From: Bacteroidia bacterium
GTDB taxonomy: Bacteria > Bacteroidota > Bacteroidia > Cytophagales > Cyclobacteriaceae
DNA: 64,000 bases
Reading direction: 5' to 3'
NCBI GenBank assembly: GCA_030426345.1
Contig: JAUHYU010000002.1
Span: 50,075-114,074, forward strand
Each line of letters opens with the position of its first letter. Position 1 is the stretch's first letter. This document shows, in pieces, positions 27,147-36,081 of the stretch. The position numbers were made by a program, and so were the translations under genes. The notes below the pieces were generated by a model that was not told where the DNA came from, made no database searches, and saw nothing but the letters and a program-made list of their open reading frames with translations.

Positions 27147-27776
27147 TTACTTCTTATTCGTAATTAGTACGGATTTTCTTCTAAATAAAGATAGCAACTG
27201 ATACTTAGAATTTTGAGCAACCGTTTTTAAAAACGCCTGAGTTTCTGCCATCTCTGCGTTATCGACATAAATAAATGTACCGTTATGGAAGTTGGATTCA
27301 AGCATTTGGAACAGGGGCAGATATAAATCTTTCCAACCGTCTAACAGCAACAAATCTATGGGTGCATTATGATTTTTTAAGGTTTTCATTGCATCGCCAA
27401 TCCTGACTTCAATGAGGTCGTTTACACCTGCTTTTTTAAAGGTTTCGATGGCCCTTTGCGCTTTGGATTCAATTAATTCTGTGGTGATAATACTACCTCC
27501 AGTTTCCAATACACCTTGCGCTAAAAACAGCGTAGAAATTCCAAATGAAGTTCCAAACTCAACAACATTCTTAAGATTGTTTTCCTTTATCAGCTGCACC
27601 AAACCTTCACCTTGTTCTTTCGAAATGGAGAGATATGCCTCTTTAAAATCACTTGGTTGCATAGGCCTGAACATACTTTTTGCTGCACCTTTTATCATTT
27701 TAAGATGGTCATACTTAGAGTCGTTATACAACTCGTTCAATGTACTTATTATCTTTTCTTGTTGTTGAGATATCAT
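27147..27776 (-). CDS. Class I SAM-dependent O-methyltransferase
   Basis: A 209-aa methyltransferase with the SAM-binding loop NVVEFGTSFGISTLFLAQGV, the acidic second motif IITTELIESKAQRA, and the metal/substrate motif APIDLLLLDGWKDLYLP. This fits the caffeoyl-CoA/catechol-type family. It lies between two metallo-beta-lactamase-fold lipoprotein genes on the same strand (gaps of 71 and 62 bases). The substrate is unknown. Confidence 0.8.
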   Translation of the reverse strand: MISQQQEKIISTLNELYNDSKYDHLKMIKGAAKSMFRPMQPSDFKEAYLSISKEQGEGLVQLIKENNLKNVVEFGTSFGISTLFLAQGVLETGGSIITTELIESKAQRAIETFKKAGVNDLIEVRIGDAMKTLKNHNAPIDLLLLDGWKDLYLPLFQMLESNFHNGTFIYVDNAEMAETQAFLKTVAQNSKYQLLSLFRRKSVLITNKK

Positions 27777-27838
27777 GCTTCAGTTTGTTATAGATGGGAA
27801 TATCGGTTTTACCGTATTAATCAATTTTTTTACAATGA

Positions 27839-28801
27839 TTAAAACCAATCAGCTCCAGGATCGCCCTGAAAGAAAGCATCAGGAAGTGACAATAAAAGTC
27901 CGCCCTCCTCATAGTTGGGATATAGCAACTGAAGTTCATCCACAACCTCTTGCTGAGTAGTGGCTGCACCTCCTGCGGAGAGTGTTTGTGTTCCTTTTAT
28001 AAGGCCTTGCGCATTTTGTAGATATTCTATGTTTTCATCGATAACCGTTCCTACATCAGCACGGGAACCATTATGGCCTACAAACACATGATCGTAATCT
28101 GAGAAGTTCGTTTTTAGAACATTTAAACCTGCTACCCAATTATCTATTTCGTCTTTTCCCGTTTTGGGTGTGTATTCTCTCAAATAGGGATGCGAAAGAT
28201 TGTATATAAGGTCTCCAGAGAAAACTACTTTAAGTTCTTCATTATAGAAATAGCCATTTTCCCCTGTTTCAGCGTTAGCTACTTTGTCAAAACTAAATGT
28301 GAGATCTCCTACTTCTTTAGAGCCAGTAACACCTATTACGCTATTGGGGTACAAGCTCGTAAAGTCAGCCGTGTTGTTCAACTGGTCGGCAACGGTGCCT
28401 TCGGCATAAAAATCCAAATCCGTAAAATTTCCCGCACCACCATAATGGTCACCATGGTTATGTGTAATAATTACAGCCCCTGGTTTGTTAATAGCATCTA
28501 CATACGCCTCTAGCTCATCCGCAAAAGCAGGTGCGGGCCCTAAATCAACAAGAACAATATCTTCGGCTGTTTCAACAACGGTTACAGTATATGGTGCCGC
28601 AGCAAAATCGATGGTGTGGTATCTTACCGTATTTTCTGTAATAACGTTTACCACGCCAGTCGTAATCAATGAACTGGATGGTGCATCTCCAAAATCTGCA
28701 ACTACGGTCTCTGGACTACCATCATCACTGTCACATGAACCGAATAAGATTAAAGCAATAATTGCTAAGACCCCAAAATTTAATTTAAAATACTTCATCA
28801 T
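27839..28801 (-). CDS. Metallo-beta-lactamase-fold hydrolase lipoprotein
   Basis: A 320-aa protein with signal and lipobox (IALILFGSCDSD, Cys about 23). The zinc-binding motif is THNHGDHYGG near residue 118, with later ligand candidates in VVFSGDLIYNLSHPY and HVFVGHNGSRAD. It has no alkylsulfatase dimerisation domain, so it differs from the 25651-27075 protein. It resembles Bacteroidota MBL-fold hydrolases of unknown substrate. It is first in the minus-strand unit that continues through the methyltransferase to the NmrA-like gene. Confidence 0.8.
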   Translation of the reverse strand: MMKYFKLNFGVLAIIALILFGSCDSDDGSPETVVADFGDAPSSSLITTGVVNVITENTVRYHTIDFAAAPYTVTVVETAEDIVLVDLGPAPAFADELEAYVDAINKPGAVIITHNHGDHYGGAGNFTDLDFYAEGTVADQLNNTADFTSLYPNSVIGVTGSKEVGDLTFSFDKVANAETGENGYFYNEELKVVFSGDLIYNLSHPYLREYTPKTGKDEIDNWVAGLNVLKTNFSDYDHVFVGHNGSRADVGTVIDENIEYLQNAQGLIKGTQTLSAGGAATTQQEVVDELQLLYPNYEEGGLLLSLPDAFFQGDPGADWF

Positions 28802-28997
28802 TTCTATTTTTAAATTTTCTATTTATTTAACACTGCAAAATTGGTGGGATTCTACTATGCTATTTTTATTAAAATGATAGTAAAAATGGTTAAAGTGGAA
28901 CCAATGGTTTGAGTTGTCCCCTAAATTTGAATGAGCTAGTGCCTGTGTTTTATTGAATATTCTTGACTATACTGGCTAGGACTTTAAAACCTGTTCT

Positions 28998-29121
28998 CTA
29001 ACTTTTTTCCTTTGCCAGTAGAGAATACACCAAATAACGTTTAACTTCAATAGCTATGGAATCATCAATAAAATGTTTGGCAGTATTGTCGATCAATGTA
29101 GTATTTGAATAACCGATTCAA
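28998..29121 (-). pseudogene. Relic of an AraC-family regulator (C-terminal fragment)
   Basis: On the minus strand one frame reads LNRLFKYY, typical of an AraC HTH domain. After a frame change it continues NTAKHFIDDSIAIEVKRYLV and then reaches TAG. The intact AraC gene 0.9 kb upstream has NTAKHFIDDFVILEIKRAIA at the matching place, with 20 or more bases identical (AATAAAATGTTTGGCAGTAT in both). A second regulator gene was therefore once here and has decayed by truncation and frameshift. Confidence 0.7.
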
Positions 29122-29235
29122 GTTGGGGTGATTGGATAATGAAGCTATACAGTTCCATTTTTTTCTTAAAAATGCATTTTAGGGATATTGATGTGCTTGG
29201 TAGCCCAGTAGTCTAGTAATTGATATTATATAAAA

Positions 29236-29277
29236 CCAAAAAATCTGATGAAGTTTGTGCAACATTCATCAGATTCA
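29236..29277 (-). terminator. Intrinsic terminator of the MoaF-like gene
   Basis: The stem AATCTGATGAA / TTCATCAGATT with a 12-base loop is followed on the minus strand by a U-rich tract (complement of AAAAAA). It lies about 40 bases after the stop at 29315. Confidence 0.75.
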
Positions 29278-29314
29278 ATATTATAAAGAATGATGGGGCG
29301 AAATTAATTCAAAA

Positions 29315-29773
29315 TTATTCAGATATTTTTAAATGATCGATGATTCCGCTCCTAAACACTGTTTTTAACGTTCTTTCAGGCTTGTTTTCGTAACCGATTA
29401 GAATAGAACTGTGTACGATCATTTTGTCAAAATCAAAAACGATGGTTAAATAGTCCTTTTTATCTATTTCGTGCCAATTGATCAAATAGAGATTATCACC
29501 TATTTTACGGGAACGATAAGGAATATCATTGTTTCCGTTTCCTTTAGTTGGTCCGGCGACCCATTCATATTTCGCTTTTCCATTGTAAAATTCCATGTGT
29601 ATAGCAGTGCCGTTTTGATACTGGAAATTCATTGAGTAACCATCTAAGAAATGTTCTGGCTGTCCAAACTGATAATTATTTTCTTCCGATGTTTCGCTTT
29701 GGGCCAAGCTAAGTCCAACACTGAACAGTGCAAGGCAAATACATGTAACTAATTTTGTTTTCATTTTTCTCAT
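29315..29773 (-). CDS. Secreted MoaF-like domain protein
   Basis: About 150 aa with a cleavable signal peptide (KLVTCICLALFSVGLSLAQSE). ATG 29764 (MKTKLVT) is a likely alternative start. The mature part has the MoaF-like beta pattern: HFLDGYSMNFQYQNGTAIHM, then IGDNLYLINWHEIDKKDYLT and IVFDFDKMIVHSS. The MoaF family was named for a molybdenum-cofactor regulon, but most members are calycin-like proteins without proven function, so no cofactor role is claimed. The AraC gene lies 97 bases upstream on the same strand, and a terminator follows. Confidence 0.65.
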   Translation of the reverse strand: MRKMKTKLVTCICLALFSVGLSLAQSETSEENNYQFGQPEHFLDGYSMNFQYQNGTAIHMEFYNGKAKYEWVAGPTKGNGNNDIPYRSRKIGDNLYLINWHEIDKKDYLTIVFDFDKMIVHSSILIGYENKPERTLKTVFRSGIIDHLKISE

Positions 29774-29870
29774 TTTCTTTGATTTAAAGTTTCACACAAA
29801 ATTGGCCCAATACTGAATAATCAGGTAGGTCAATCTTCGGGAAAGAATGGTAAATATGAGAACAAAACCG

Positions 29871-30734
29871 CTACAGCTCGGTTTTGAACTGTTTTGGTGT
29901 AGTGCCAGTATGTTTTTTGAAGAATTTGGTAAAATTTGTTATTTCATCGAAACCCACTGTATATCCGATTTCCTTTAAACTGTTATTTGTGCTTGCAATG
30001 GCTCTTTTTATTTCAAGGATCACAAAATCATCAATAAAATGTTTGGCAGTATTCAACGTAAATTCCCTGACTATTAGATTTAGGTGCTTTGTGGAAACCG
30101 AGAGCATATTCGCATAGTCTTTTACATTACGGGTGGAGGTATGCTTTTCTTCCACCAAATTTCTGAATTCAAAAAATAAAGGATAATGGGGTTGGTTTTG
30201 CTTTGGCCTATCCGTAGTCTGCAAAAGACGTTCTAGTTTTAGAAGATATACCTCAAGCATTGTCGCGATAATGTTCTTTTGGGCGTAGGTGTTTTCCACT
30301 TCCAATTCAATTAAGAACTCTTTAATGAACGCATCATTTAAGCTGCCGCCTTTGACGCATGGCTTGGAAATATGATAATTGTAGAGATGAGAGATAAATT
30401 CAATGGAAGATTTTGAAAAATAACTCAAAACAAATTCCTCGGTAAACAAAATAATGAATCCTTCATAACTTGGATTTTTCTCGAAAGCATGTACTTGTCC
30501 TTTTGCGATTTTTAATACCGTCCCTTTCTTTAAACGATATTTTTTTAAATCGATTAAGTGACTTCCTGTTCCTTCGGTAACTATTAATAAAGCAAAAAAA
30601 CTAACTCTATGCGGTAAGTTGGGGTTATGCCCTAAATCTTCTTTTAGCTTGACAAACAACTTAGATAGATTGAGGAACTCAAATTCCTTTGTGTTATCAC
30701 TGCCTTGGAACGATATATTAGGGATATGGTTCAA
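29871..30734 (-). CDS. AraC-family transcriptional regulator
   Basis: A 287-aa regulator. The N-terminal cupin-like sensor domain (about 10-150) shows FFALLIVTEGTGSHLIDLKK and GTVLKIAKGQVHAFEKN. The C-terminal double helix-turn-helix (about 190-285) shows YANMLSVSTKHLNLIVREF and IGYTVGFDEITNFTKFFKKH, then TGTTPKQF. It probably senses a small molecule and controls the neighbouring MoaF-like gene or the metallo-beta-lactamase operon. A decayed paralogue fragment lies at 28998-29121. Confidence 0.85.
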   Translation of the reverse strand: MNHIPNISFQGSDNTKEFEFLNLSKLFVKLKEDLGHNPNLPHRVSFFALLIVTEGTGSHLIDLKKYRLKKGTVLKIAKGQVHAFEKNPSYEGFIILFTEEFVLSYFSKSSIEFISHLYNYHISKPCVKGGSLNDAFIKEFLIELEVENTYAQKNIIATMLEVYLLKLERLLQTTDRPKQNQPHYPLFFEFRNLVEEKHTSTRNVKDYANMLSVSTKHLNLIVREFTLNTAKHFIDDFVILEIKRAIASTNNSLKEIGYTVGFDEITNFTKFFKKHTGTTPKQFKTEL

Positions 30735-31017
30735 ATGAGGTTTTTAGCTTGTTGTCAACGATAAGCCGAATGCAAAACACTTTCCGATCAAACTAAAATG
30801 GAACTTGGGCGGCTACTTTGATATTTAATGCTTATACAAAGGACTACGGGTAATTACTTCTAATATTACAAAATAATCATTGAAATACTTCTAACAAGTG
30901 CTACAAGATTAGCTACTGAAAGTAAATCTGATCGAATATTTTTCACTGCACTGCCAGCTCTAAGTTGCAGTTCTGTAGCCATTGCATTTTTCTTTTTCTA
31001 GGTTCATTTGCATTTTT

Positions 31018-31575
31018 TTAGCTTCCGTTTCTAAAATCTTGAACGGCACTACTTGAGACCGACAGATTTTCAATCGTTCCATGACAATTATCCCCGGTAG
31101 GCGCTTGAATACCAAAACCAATAGCCACGGATTGATTCATATCCAATCCAAAAGCTCTCACAAATCTCCAAACTTGTCCATCCATTGAATAGTGCAATCC
31201 AAAAAAATCATTCTTTCTTGTAATTCTTAACCAACAACTATTTCCCTCCAGCAATTCTCCATTGGCATCGTCTGACCAACTATTGGTAATTACCGAAACA
31301 ACGTTATATCGCCGGTCAACGCCTAATTCTACGGCAAGTTTTATCCATTTAGCGTTATCTTGTCGTACCATTAAAAAAGCAGCGTCAAAAGTACAGGATC
31401 CTGTACTTGTAACATTGGCTTTAATCGTAAAATCCCCTACATGGGTTTGATAGTAGAATGATGCACTATCTTTCACATACTCCCCATATTTACAGATAAC
31501 ATCACTATTTGGATTTGCCTTTAATCTAAATGAGTTTTTCTCTTCTATAAGTTCACAACTATTTAACGCTTCCAT
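31018..31575 (-). CDS. DUF1349-domain protein
   Basis: A 185-aa cytosolic beta-sandwich protein with the DUF1349 landmarks KDSASFYYQTHVGDFTIKAN, DAAFLMVRQDNAKWIKLAVE, VVSVITNSWSDDANG and SCWLRITRKNDFFGLHYSMD, ending with AIGFGIQAPTGD. The fold is concanavalin-like, so carbohydrate binding is plausible. The function is unproven. The gene stands alone, with 283 bases to the AraC start downstream and about 340 empty bases upstream. Confidence 0.8.
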   Translation of the reverse strand: MEALNSCELIEEKNSFRLKANPNSDVICKYGEYVKDSASFYYQTHVGDFTIKANVTSTGSCTFDAAFLMVRQDNAKWIKLAVELGVDRRYNVVSVITNSWSDDANGELLEGNSCWLRITRKNDFFGLHYSMDGQVWRFVRAFGLDMNQSVAIGFGIQAPTGDNCHGTIENLSVSSSAVQDFRNGS

Positions 31576-31915
31576 AAAAATCCTTTGATATCCAGACTAA
31601 ACATCAATTCTAAAAAAATTAAAGCAACTTTGCTCATCTTTTTAGTTTGGTTTCACAATTTGTTATCAAACATAAATTTGAGCATGGCAAAAAAATAGAT
31701 GGATTCTAATTGTCACTAGTTAAATACTTATTTCAGGATTTTATTTTCGCCTTGTGCTCGACACGAAATATACGCAATTGCACATATCTGCTTAAAAACC
31801 ATTATGATCTTCTTATGATAATTCATGGATTTGAGCCGGTTTTGTCCCTTCTATTGGTGTCTTAACAGGAGAAGTAATAAAAAAACCATCAAAAATCTAT
31901 GAACTTAATTTATAG
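31576..31915. other. Intergenic region without recognised features
   Basis: About 340 AT-rich bases upstream of the DUF1349 gene. They hold one copy of the recurrent CATGGATTT motif (near 31824) and otherwise nothing I can name. The alcohol dehydrogenase relic begins abruptly at its right end. Confidence 0.5.
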
Positions 31916-32351
31916 GTTACTTTATTATCAAGATCCCCTAACAAAACTCAGGATGCTATAAAATTGGGTGCTCATCAGGTGGTAATATCGACAGATTAAG
32001 ATGCCATGAATCAAGTTCAGGGTCACTTTGATGTCATAATCGATACTGTGCCCTATGTACAAGACATCAATCCGTATATCAATACGCTGGCAACAAATGG
32101 TACTTTGGTAGTGGTCGGTTAGGGCCATTGGATCCTATGTTAGTGACTGTTCCTATGATTATGGGGCGTAAAACGGTTGCAGGGTCTTTAATTGGAGGCA
32201 TTGCTGAAACACAAGAGCTATTGGATTTTTGCGGTGAGCACGGGATAACCTCAGATGTCGAAACCATTAAGATGCAGGATATCAATTTGCCTATAATCGC
32301 ATATTGAAGAGTGATGTACACTACAGGTTTGTAATCGATATGGCTCACTGA
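31916..32351 (+). pseudogene. Decayed zinc-type alcohol dehydrogenase (YahK/AdhA group), C-terminal part
   Basis: It is not in the ORF track because it is broken. The plus strand reads VTLLSRSPNKTQDAIKLGAH, QVVISTD, stop, then DAMNQVQGHFDVIIDTVPYV and TLATNGTLVVVG. A frame change follows, then LGPLDPMLVTVPMIMGRKTV, AGSLIGGIAETQELLDFCGE and HGITSDVETIKMQDIN. A second frame change gives RILKSDVHYRFVIDMAH and a stop. The order and motifs match the C-terminal half of NADP-dependent aldehyde reductases/alcohol dehydrogenases of the YahK type. The N-terminal zinc-binding half is absent, and there is at least one nonsense codon and two frameshifts. Confidence 0.85.
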
Positions 32352-32422
32352 AAAGCTAAACCTAAGCCTACCTTGTGAGGCATATAACCTTACTGAGCTG
32401 ACAATTTGATCCTGATTAGGAA

Positions 32423-34483
32423 TCAGGATTTTGTGTTGTGGATCATCTGCTCAACTGCCTCCAGGATGTTCAATTGAGAACAAGTTTCCTTGTAAAACTT
32501 AAAGCTTTGATCCTGTTTGTATATTTTAGAAAATGATAAAGCATCGGCAAACCATGGAAGGTATTGGTCTTGTGGTGCGTCGGTATAGTTGATGTATATC
32601 ATGCCGATCAGATAGCAGTATTCCGGTTCGAATACGTGGATTCTTTCGGTGATGTATTTATTTATCTGATCAATAATCTGCTGTACCGATTTCAACAACA
32701 TTGCACTATCTACGGTTGCATCGCCAAAACCCAGTAATATGATCTTAAGCAGTTCTACATTGGCCTCAACTTCTTGAGGGATCCGTTGGAAGTTGGAAAA
32801 ACTGTTGATGGATCGATGGATGAGATCGTGGGCTTGACTAAAATCATTTTTTACTCGGGAGCAAGTTGCCAAGGCTAAATCCGCCAAGGCAATAAGTACG
32901 GTCTCGTGGTATTTTTCGGCTAGTTCTTTGGCACGGATGGCATCTTCTTCCCCCGATTGGATAGCCTCAGCATGATTTATGCGAAATTTAATCAGTGCTC
33001 TGCGGCTCAGCAGACGGGAAAGTCTGGGCTCATCATGATCGTCTTCAACATCTTTGATGGCATGGTTGATAAATTGAAAGCTTTGTTCGAAAACTCCATA
33101 AACCATCACATAATGTGAATAATAATAGATAATATCTGCAAGCTCCGTTGTGGTTGGCTTAATCTGGAAACTAGTTGTAACACTTTCAGGAAACCCTGAA
33201 AATAAAATGGGGTTGCCCATATATGTTTGGGCCAAGGCTATCAATCCAACATTCTCAGGAGAGGTATTTTGAGCATGGTGCATATTTTGTCGTGCAGGAT
33301 TAGTGAAATAGTTTTCCGCGTCTTTAGGAGATTGGTCGACTGACCAAGTGTTGATGGTGACCCCAGCACTTGCTGCCCGCTCCAATCTGTCTTGAAAATT
33401 GAATACGTAAGAGCGGCCATAGTTCAGTAAAAACCTTGATATTCCCGTGCCCTCGTAATCCTCGCCGCCCCTGTTTTTCCAGGTTTTATCATAAAGAAAC
33501 CTCGCACTGATCTCATCTCCATAAGATTCTGTCAAAACAGTAAGCATATTGATGGCATCCATCGGCTGAAGATTCGCAATTTTACCGGCAAGTTTTTCCT
33601 TAATCGGAATGTGGCCACCTTCCACCTTTGGTAATGGCTCATAACCATTCACGAATTTGTCAGCCAGTTCCTCTAGATATTGAGCGGCATCATATTCGAT
33701 AGACATTGCTTTATCCTTGCCGTGGAAATTGATCAAGTCAGTTATGCTTTGGCGCACCTTGCTTCCCGGAAAGCATAAATAAGTAAATCCCTTTGCTTTA
33801 GGGGCAGCATCTCTAAATCCTAGGTAATTGGGGTTATCATCGAAGTCTTCACCGGAAAATCCCGCAAATATAAATTGATGTCGTTGCAATAGTTTTAGTA
33901 AAGCCTTTCTTAAAGCCTCAGATCTGCCCTTAAGTCGCTGTTTTCTGGTATCGATCATGGAGGCAGGAGAAGCGCAGGTTCCATGTATTTTTATAATTGG
34001 GATCATATTGCCATTATCCGTCACCATAGATTTGAAGCCCTTTTCATCAAAGAAACATTCAAAGGGAACCCCAAGGGCGCTAAAGGCCCGTTCGAAATTC
34101 TGATCAAAGTTAGTGGTAACTACGGCTTTGATCAGGCCTGCTTTGGCAAGCACGGCTGTATAATATTGTACCGCATTGTAGGTTTCGGAGTCGACTGCAC
34201 TCAGTAGTTCAAAATAATTGATGCCCACACGCTCCGCCATCAGTTGAGCCTGATAGTCAGGAGGAAACTTATTATCATTCCGCCGTTTTTTTATTGAGGG
34301 CAAAATTCTTTCACGAAATCCCTTCGTGATCCTATATTCCTCCAATCTGTCCCAAAGCGAATCTAGAATTGCGTCGTTGAGGTCATACCATCCGGGAAGT
34401 GACGATGGAGGCGACATGGAGCAGCCGGCACCGGCAAAGATCACTAGCCCGTCTTTGTCAGTAAAAGGTTGCGTGTTGGTCAT
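32423..34483 (-). CDS. SIR2-domain protein with helical-repeat C-terminus (candidate anti-phage NADase)
   Basis: 686 aa. Residues about 10-270 form a SIR2-like (SIR2_2 type) domain with GLVIFAGAGCSMSPPSSLPG (residues 13-32), AVVTTNFDQNFERAF (about 122), IIKIHGTCASP (about 162) and FIFAGFSGEDFDDNPNYLGF (about 202). These are the landmarks of bacterial SIR2 proteins, several of which cleave NAD+ during abortive anti-phage defence. The remaining 400 residues look like TPR-type helical repeats, a common sensor arrangement. There is no partner gene such as a TIR protein, Argonaute or helicase nearby, so it would act alone. A small hairpin (about 32409-32429) overlaps its stop codon. NADase activity and defence are inference. 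Confidence 0.75.
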   Translation of the reverse strand: MTNTQPFTDKDGLVIFAGAGCSMSPPSSLPGWYDLNDAILDSLWDRLEEYRITKGFRERILPSIKKRRNDNKFPPDYQAQLMAERVGINYFELLSAVDSETYNAVQYYTAVLAKAGLIKAVVTTNFDQNFERAFSALGVPFECFFDEKGFKSMVTDNGNMIPIIKIHGTCASPASMIDTRKQRLKGRSEALRKALLKLLQRHQFIFAGFSGEDFDDNPNYLGFRDAAPKAKGFTYLCFPGSKVRQSITDLINFHGKDKAMSIEYDAAQYLEELADKFVNGYEPLPKVEGGHIPIKEKLAGKIANLQPMDAINMLTVLTESYGDEISARFLYDKTWKNRGGEDYEGTGISRFLLNYGRSYVFNFQDRLERAASAGVTINTWSVDQSPKDAENYFTNPARQNMHHAQNTSPENVGLIALAQTYMGNPILFSGFPESVTTSFQIKPTTTELADIIYYYSHYVMVYGVFEQSFQFINHAIKDVEDDHDEPRLSRLLSRRALIKFRINHAEAIQSGEEDAIRAKELAEKYHETVLIALADLALATCSRVKNDFSQAHDLIHRSINSFSNFQRIPQEVEANVELLKIILLGFGDATVDSAMLLKSVQQIIDQINKYITERIHVFEPEYCYLIGMIYINYTDAPQDQYLPWFADALSFSKIYKQDQSFKFYKETCSQLNILEAVEQMIHNTKS

Positions 34484-34603
34484 ATTGGATTTTTGCGGGT
34501 GTTACTCTACTTTTTTTTGTCAATTTCTCATCCTTTGCAAAACCATAAAAATCATGGATTTAGAACCGTTTTATAGCAATGCTAAGAGGGATTACGTCAG
34601 TGA

Positions 34604-36055
34604 TCAAAGAGCCAAGGATGGAAATACTGATTTGATGTCTGTGGTATCTTCCATCGATTCTTGCAGTTTCACCAATTCCTTGAAAAGGGTCGCTTTTAAA
34701 CTTTGTAATTCTTCTTTATCATTGAGATCATTCATTTCCATTGGATCATTTTTCAGATCAAACAATAAAGTTGTTTCGGCTTTTGGGTAAACGATCAGCT
34801 TATAGTCATCTTTTCTAATCATCCGTTGAGCATCGGTATAGCAACCATAGATGGCATCGTAATTCCCCTTCTTGGTTTGCCCGTTGGCCAGTCCAATCAA
34901 GCTATTGAACTCCACAAATTCGGGCTTGTTTGCCCCAGCCAATTCCAATGCTGATGCCATCACGTCTTGTAGATAGACATCTTCATGGATTTCTTGTCCT
35001 TTTGGGATATCCGGGCCAATCACCATCATTGGAGGCCTGATACTGTGATCATACATGCTTTGTTTGCCCATCAGCCCATGATTTCCACAAGCAAGGCCAT
35101 GGTCAGCCGTGAAAAATATGTAGGTATTATCCTTCTTGCCTGACTTTTCTAGTGCATCCAGAATGCGCTGGATCTGTGCATCCATGTGGGTAATTAGGGC
35201 GTAGTACTCTTGCCTATTTACCTTAACAGCATATTCAGTTCTGGGGTAGGGTGCAAGCCGTTCATCGCGCAGTTTTTTTCCATATCCGATTTTACCAATG
35301 TATGGATATTCAGGTAAATAACTATTGGGGACTTCAATATGATCCAATGGATATTTATCTACATACTCTTTGGGAGATTGCCTTGGGTCATGTGGCGCAT
35401 TGAAAGCCAGGTAAATAAAGAATGGCTTTTCCTTAGCCGATGCCTCTTCAAGGAATATTTCTGCATCGTCTGCCAACACTTCACTCCAGTGTTTGCCGCC
35501 TTTCCAAAATCCACCAAAAGTAGTATCGTAAGGCGACCACATATCTTCAACTCCCTCTACGGGTCGGTTGTACCCTTCCTTGGATGCTCCGGGCATACCC
35601 GGACGTTGGTGCCTGACATGATTGAAAATACTATCAGGTGATATTTTTACGTGCCATTTTCCGCTAAAGTAAGTTTCATAACCGGCGTCCTCCATCATTT
35701 GGCTCCAGAATTGCCTTTTGTGAGCCAAATCTTTCAGGTTTTTTTCATTTTGGTAAGCGCTCCATACAAACCGACCTGTGTTGAGCATGGTTCGAGAAGC
35801 CACGCATACTGCCCCATGCCACGCACCCATGTTGTAGGCATTGGTAAACGTCATGCCTTCGTGGGTAAGTTTGTCGAGTGCAGGGGTGATTATCTCCTCA
35901 TTGCCCTGTGCATGGATAGTTTGGTAATTTTGGTCATCCGCAAAAATGAACAGGATATTGGGTTTTGCTTTTTCTGTTGGCTTTTTTTCGCCACAGCCTG
36001 TAAAGCACATTACCAGCAATAATATCAACCAAGTTAATTTGCAGGGCATTGTCAA
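34604..36055 (-). CDS. Sulfatase lipoprotein with C-x-A-x-R-type signature
   Basis: A 483-aa formylglycine sulfatase-like lipoprotein (lipobox VMCFTGCGEK). The metal site starts with NILFIFADDQNYQTI. The modification motif is HGAVCVASRTMLNTGR (Cys about 86), where the usual Pro of CxPxR is Ala; this variant is known among sulfatases. Further motifs are YFSGKWHV, FIYLAFNAPHDPRQSP and IFFTADHGLACGNHGLMGKQ. It should remove sulfate esters from a polysaccharide in the periplasm. It precedes no other gene on the minus strand, and lipoprotein and CBM9-like genes lie just upstream (26- and 26-base gaps), so the three form an operon. Confidence 0.88.
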   Translation of the reverse strand: MTMPCKLTWLILLLVMCFTGCGEKKPTEKAKPNILFIFADDQNYQTIHAQGNEEIITPALDKLTHEGMTFTNAYNMGAWHGAVCVASRTMLNTGRFVWSAYQNEKNLKDLAHKRQFWSQMMEDAGYETYFSGKWHVKISPDSIFNHVRHQRPGMPGASKEGYNRPVEGVEDMWSPYDTTFGGFWKGGKHWSEVLADDAEIFLEEASAKEKPFFIYLAFNAPHDPRQSPKEYVDKYPLDHIEVPNSYLPEYPYIGKIGYGKKLRDERLAPYPRTEYAVKVNRQEYYALITHMDAQIQRILDALEKSGKKDNTYIFFTADHGLACGNHGLMGKQSMYDHSIRPPMMVIGPDIPKGQEIHEDVYLQDVMASALELAGANKPEFVEFNSLIGLANGQTKKGNYDAIYGCYTDAQRMIRKDDYKLIVYPKAETTLLFDLKNDPMEMNDLNDKEELQSLKATLFKELVKLQESMEDTTDIKSVFPSLAL

Positions 36056-36081
36056 TTATATTTAGTTATTGGAAATGAAAC

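Larger units (their letters stand above)
28802..29314. other. Intergenic region with a gene relic and a terminator
   Basis: 513 bases without an intact gene. It contains an AraC-type relic (28998-29121) and the terminator of the MoaF-like gene (29236-29277). The rest (28802-28990) probably holds the promoter of the metallo-beta-lactamase gene; I see no clear consensus. Confidence 0.6.

Noticed and set aside
29315-29773. A molybdenum cofactor role for the MoaF-like protein
   Set aside because: It is exported and lies far from the ModABC genes; the family name does not establish function.
32409-32429. Terminator after the SIR2 gene
   Set aside because: ATCCTGATT/AATCAGGAT forms a hairpin, but it overlaps the stop codon and has no U-tract on the minus strand.
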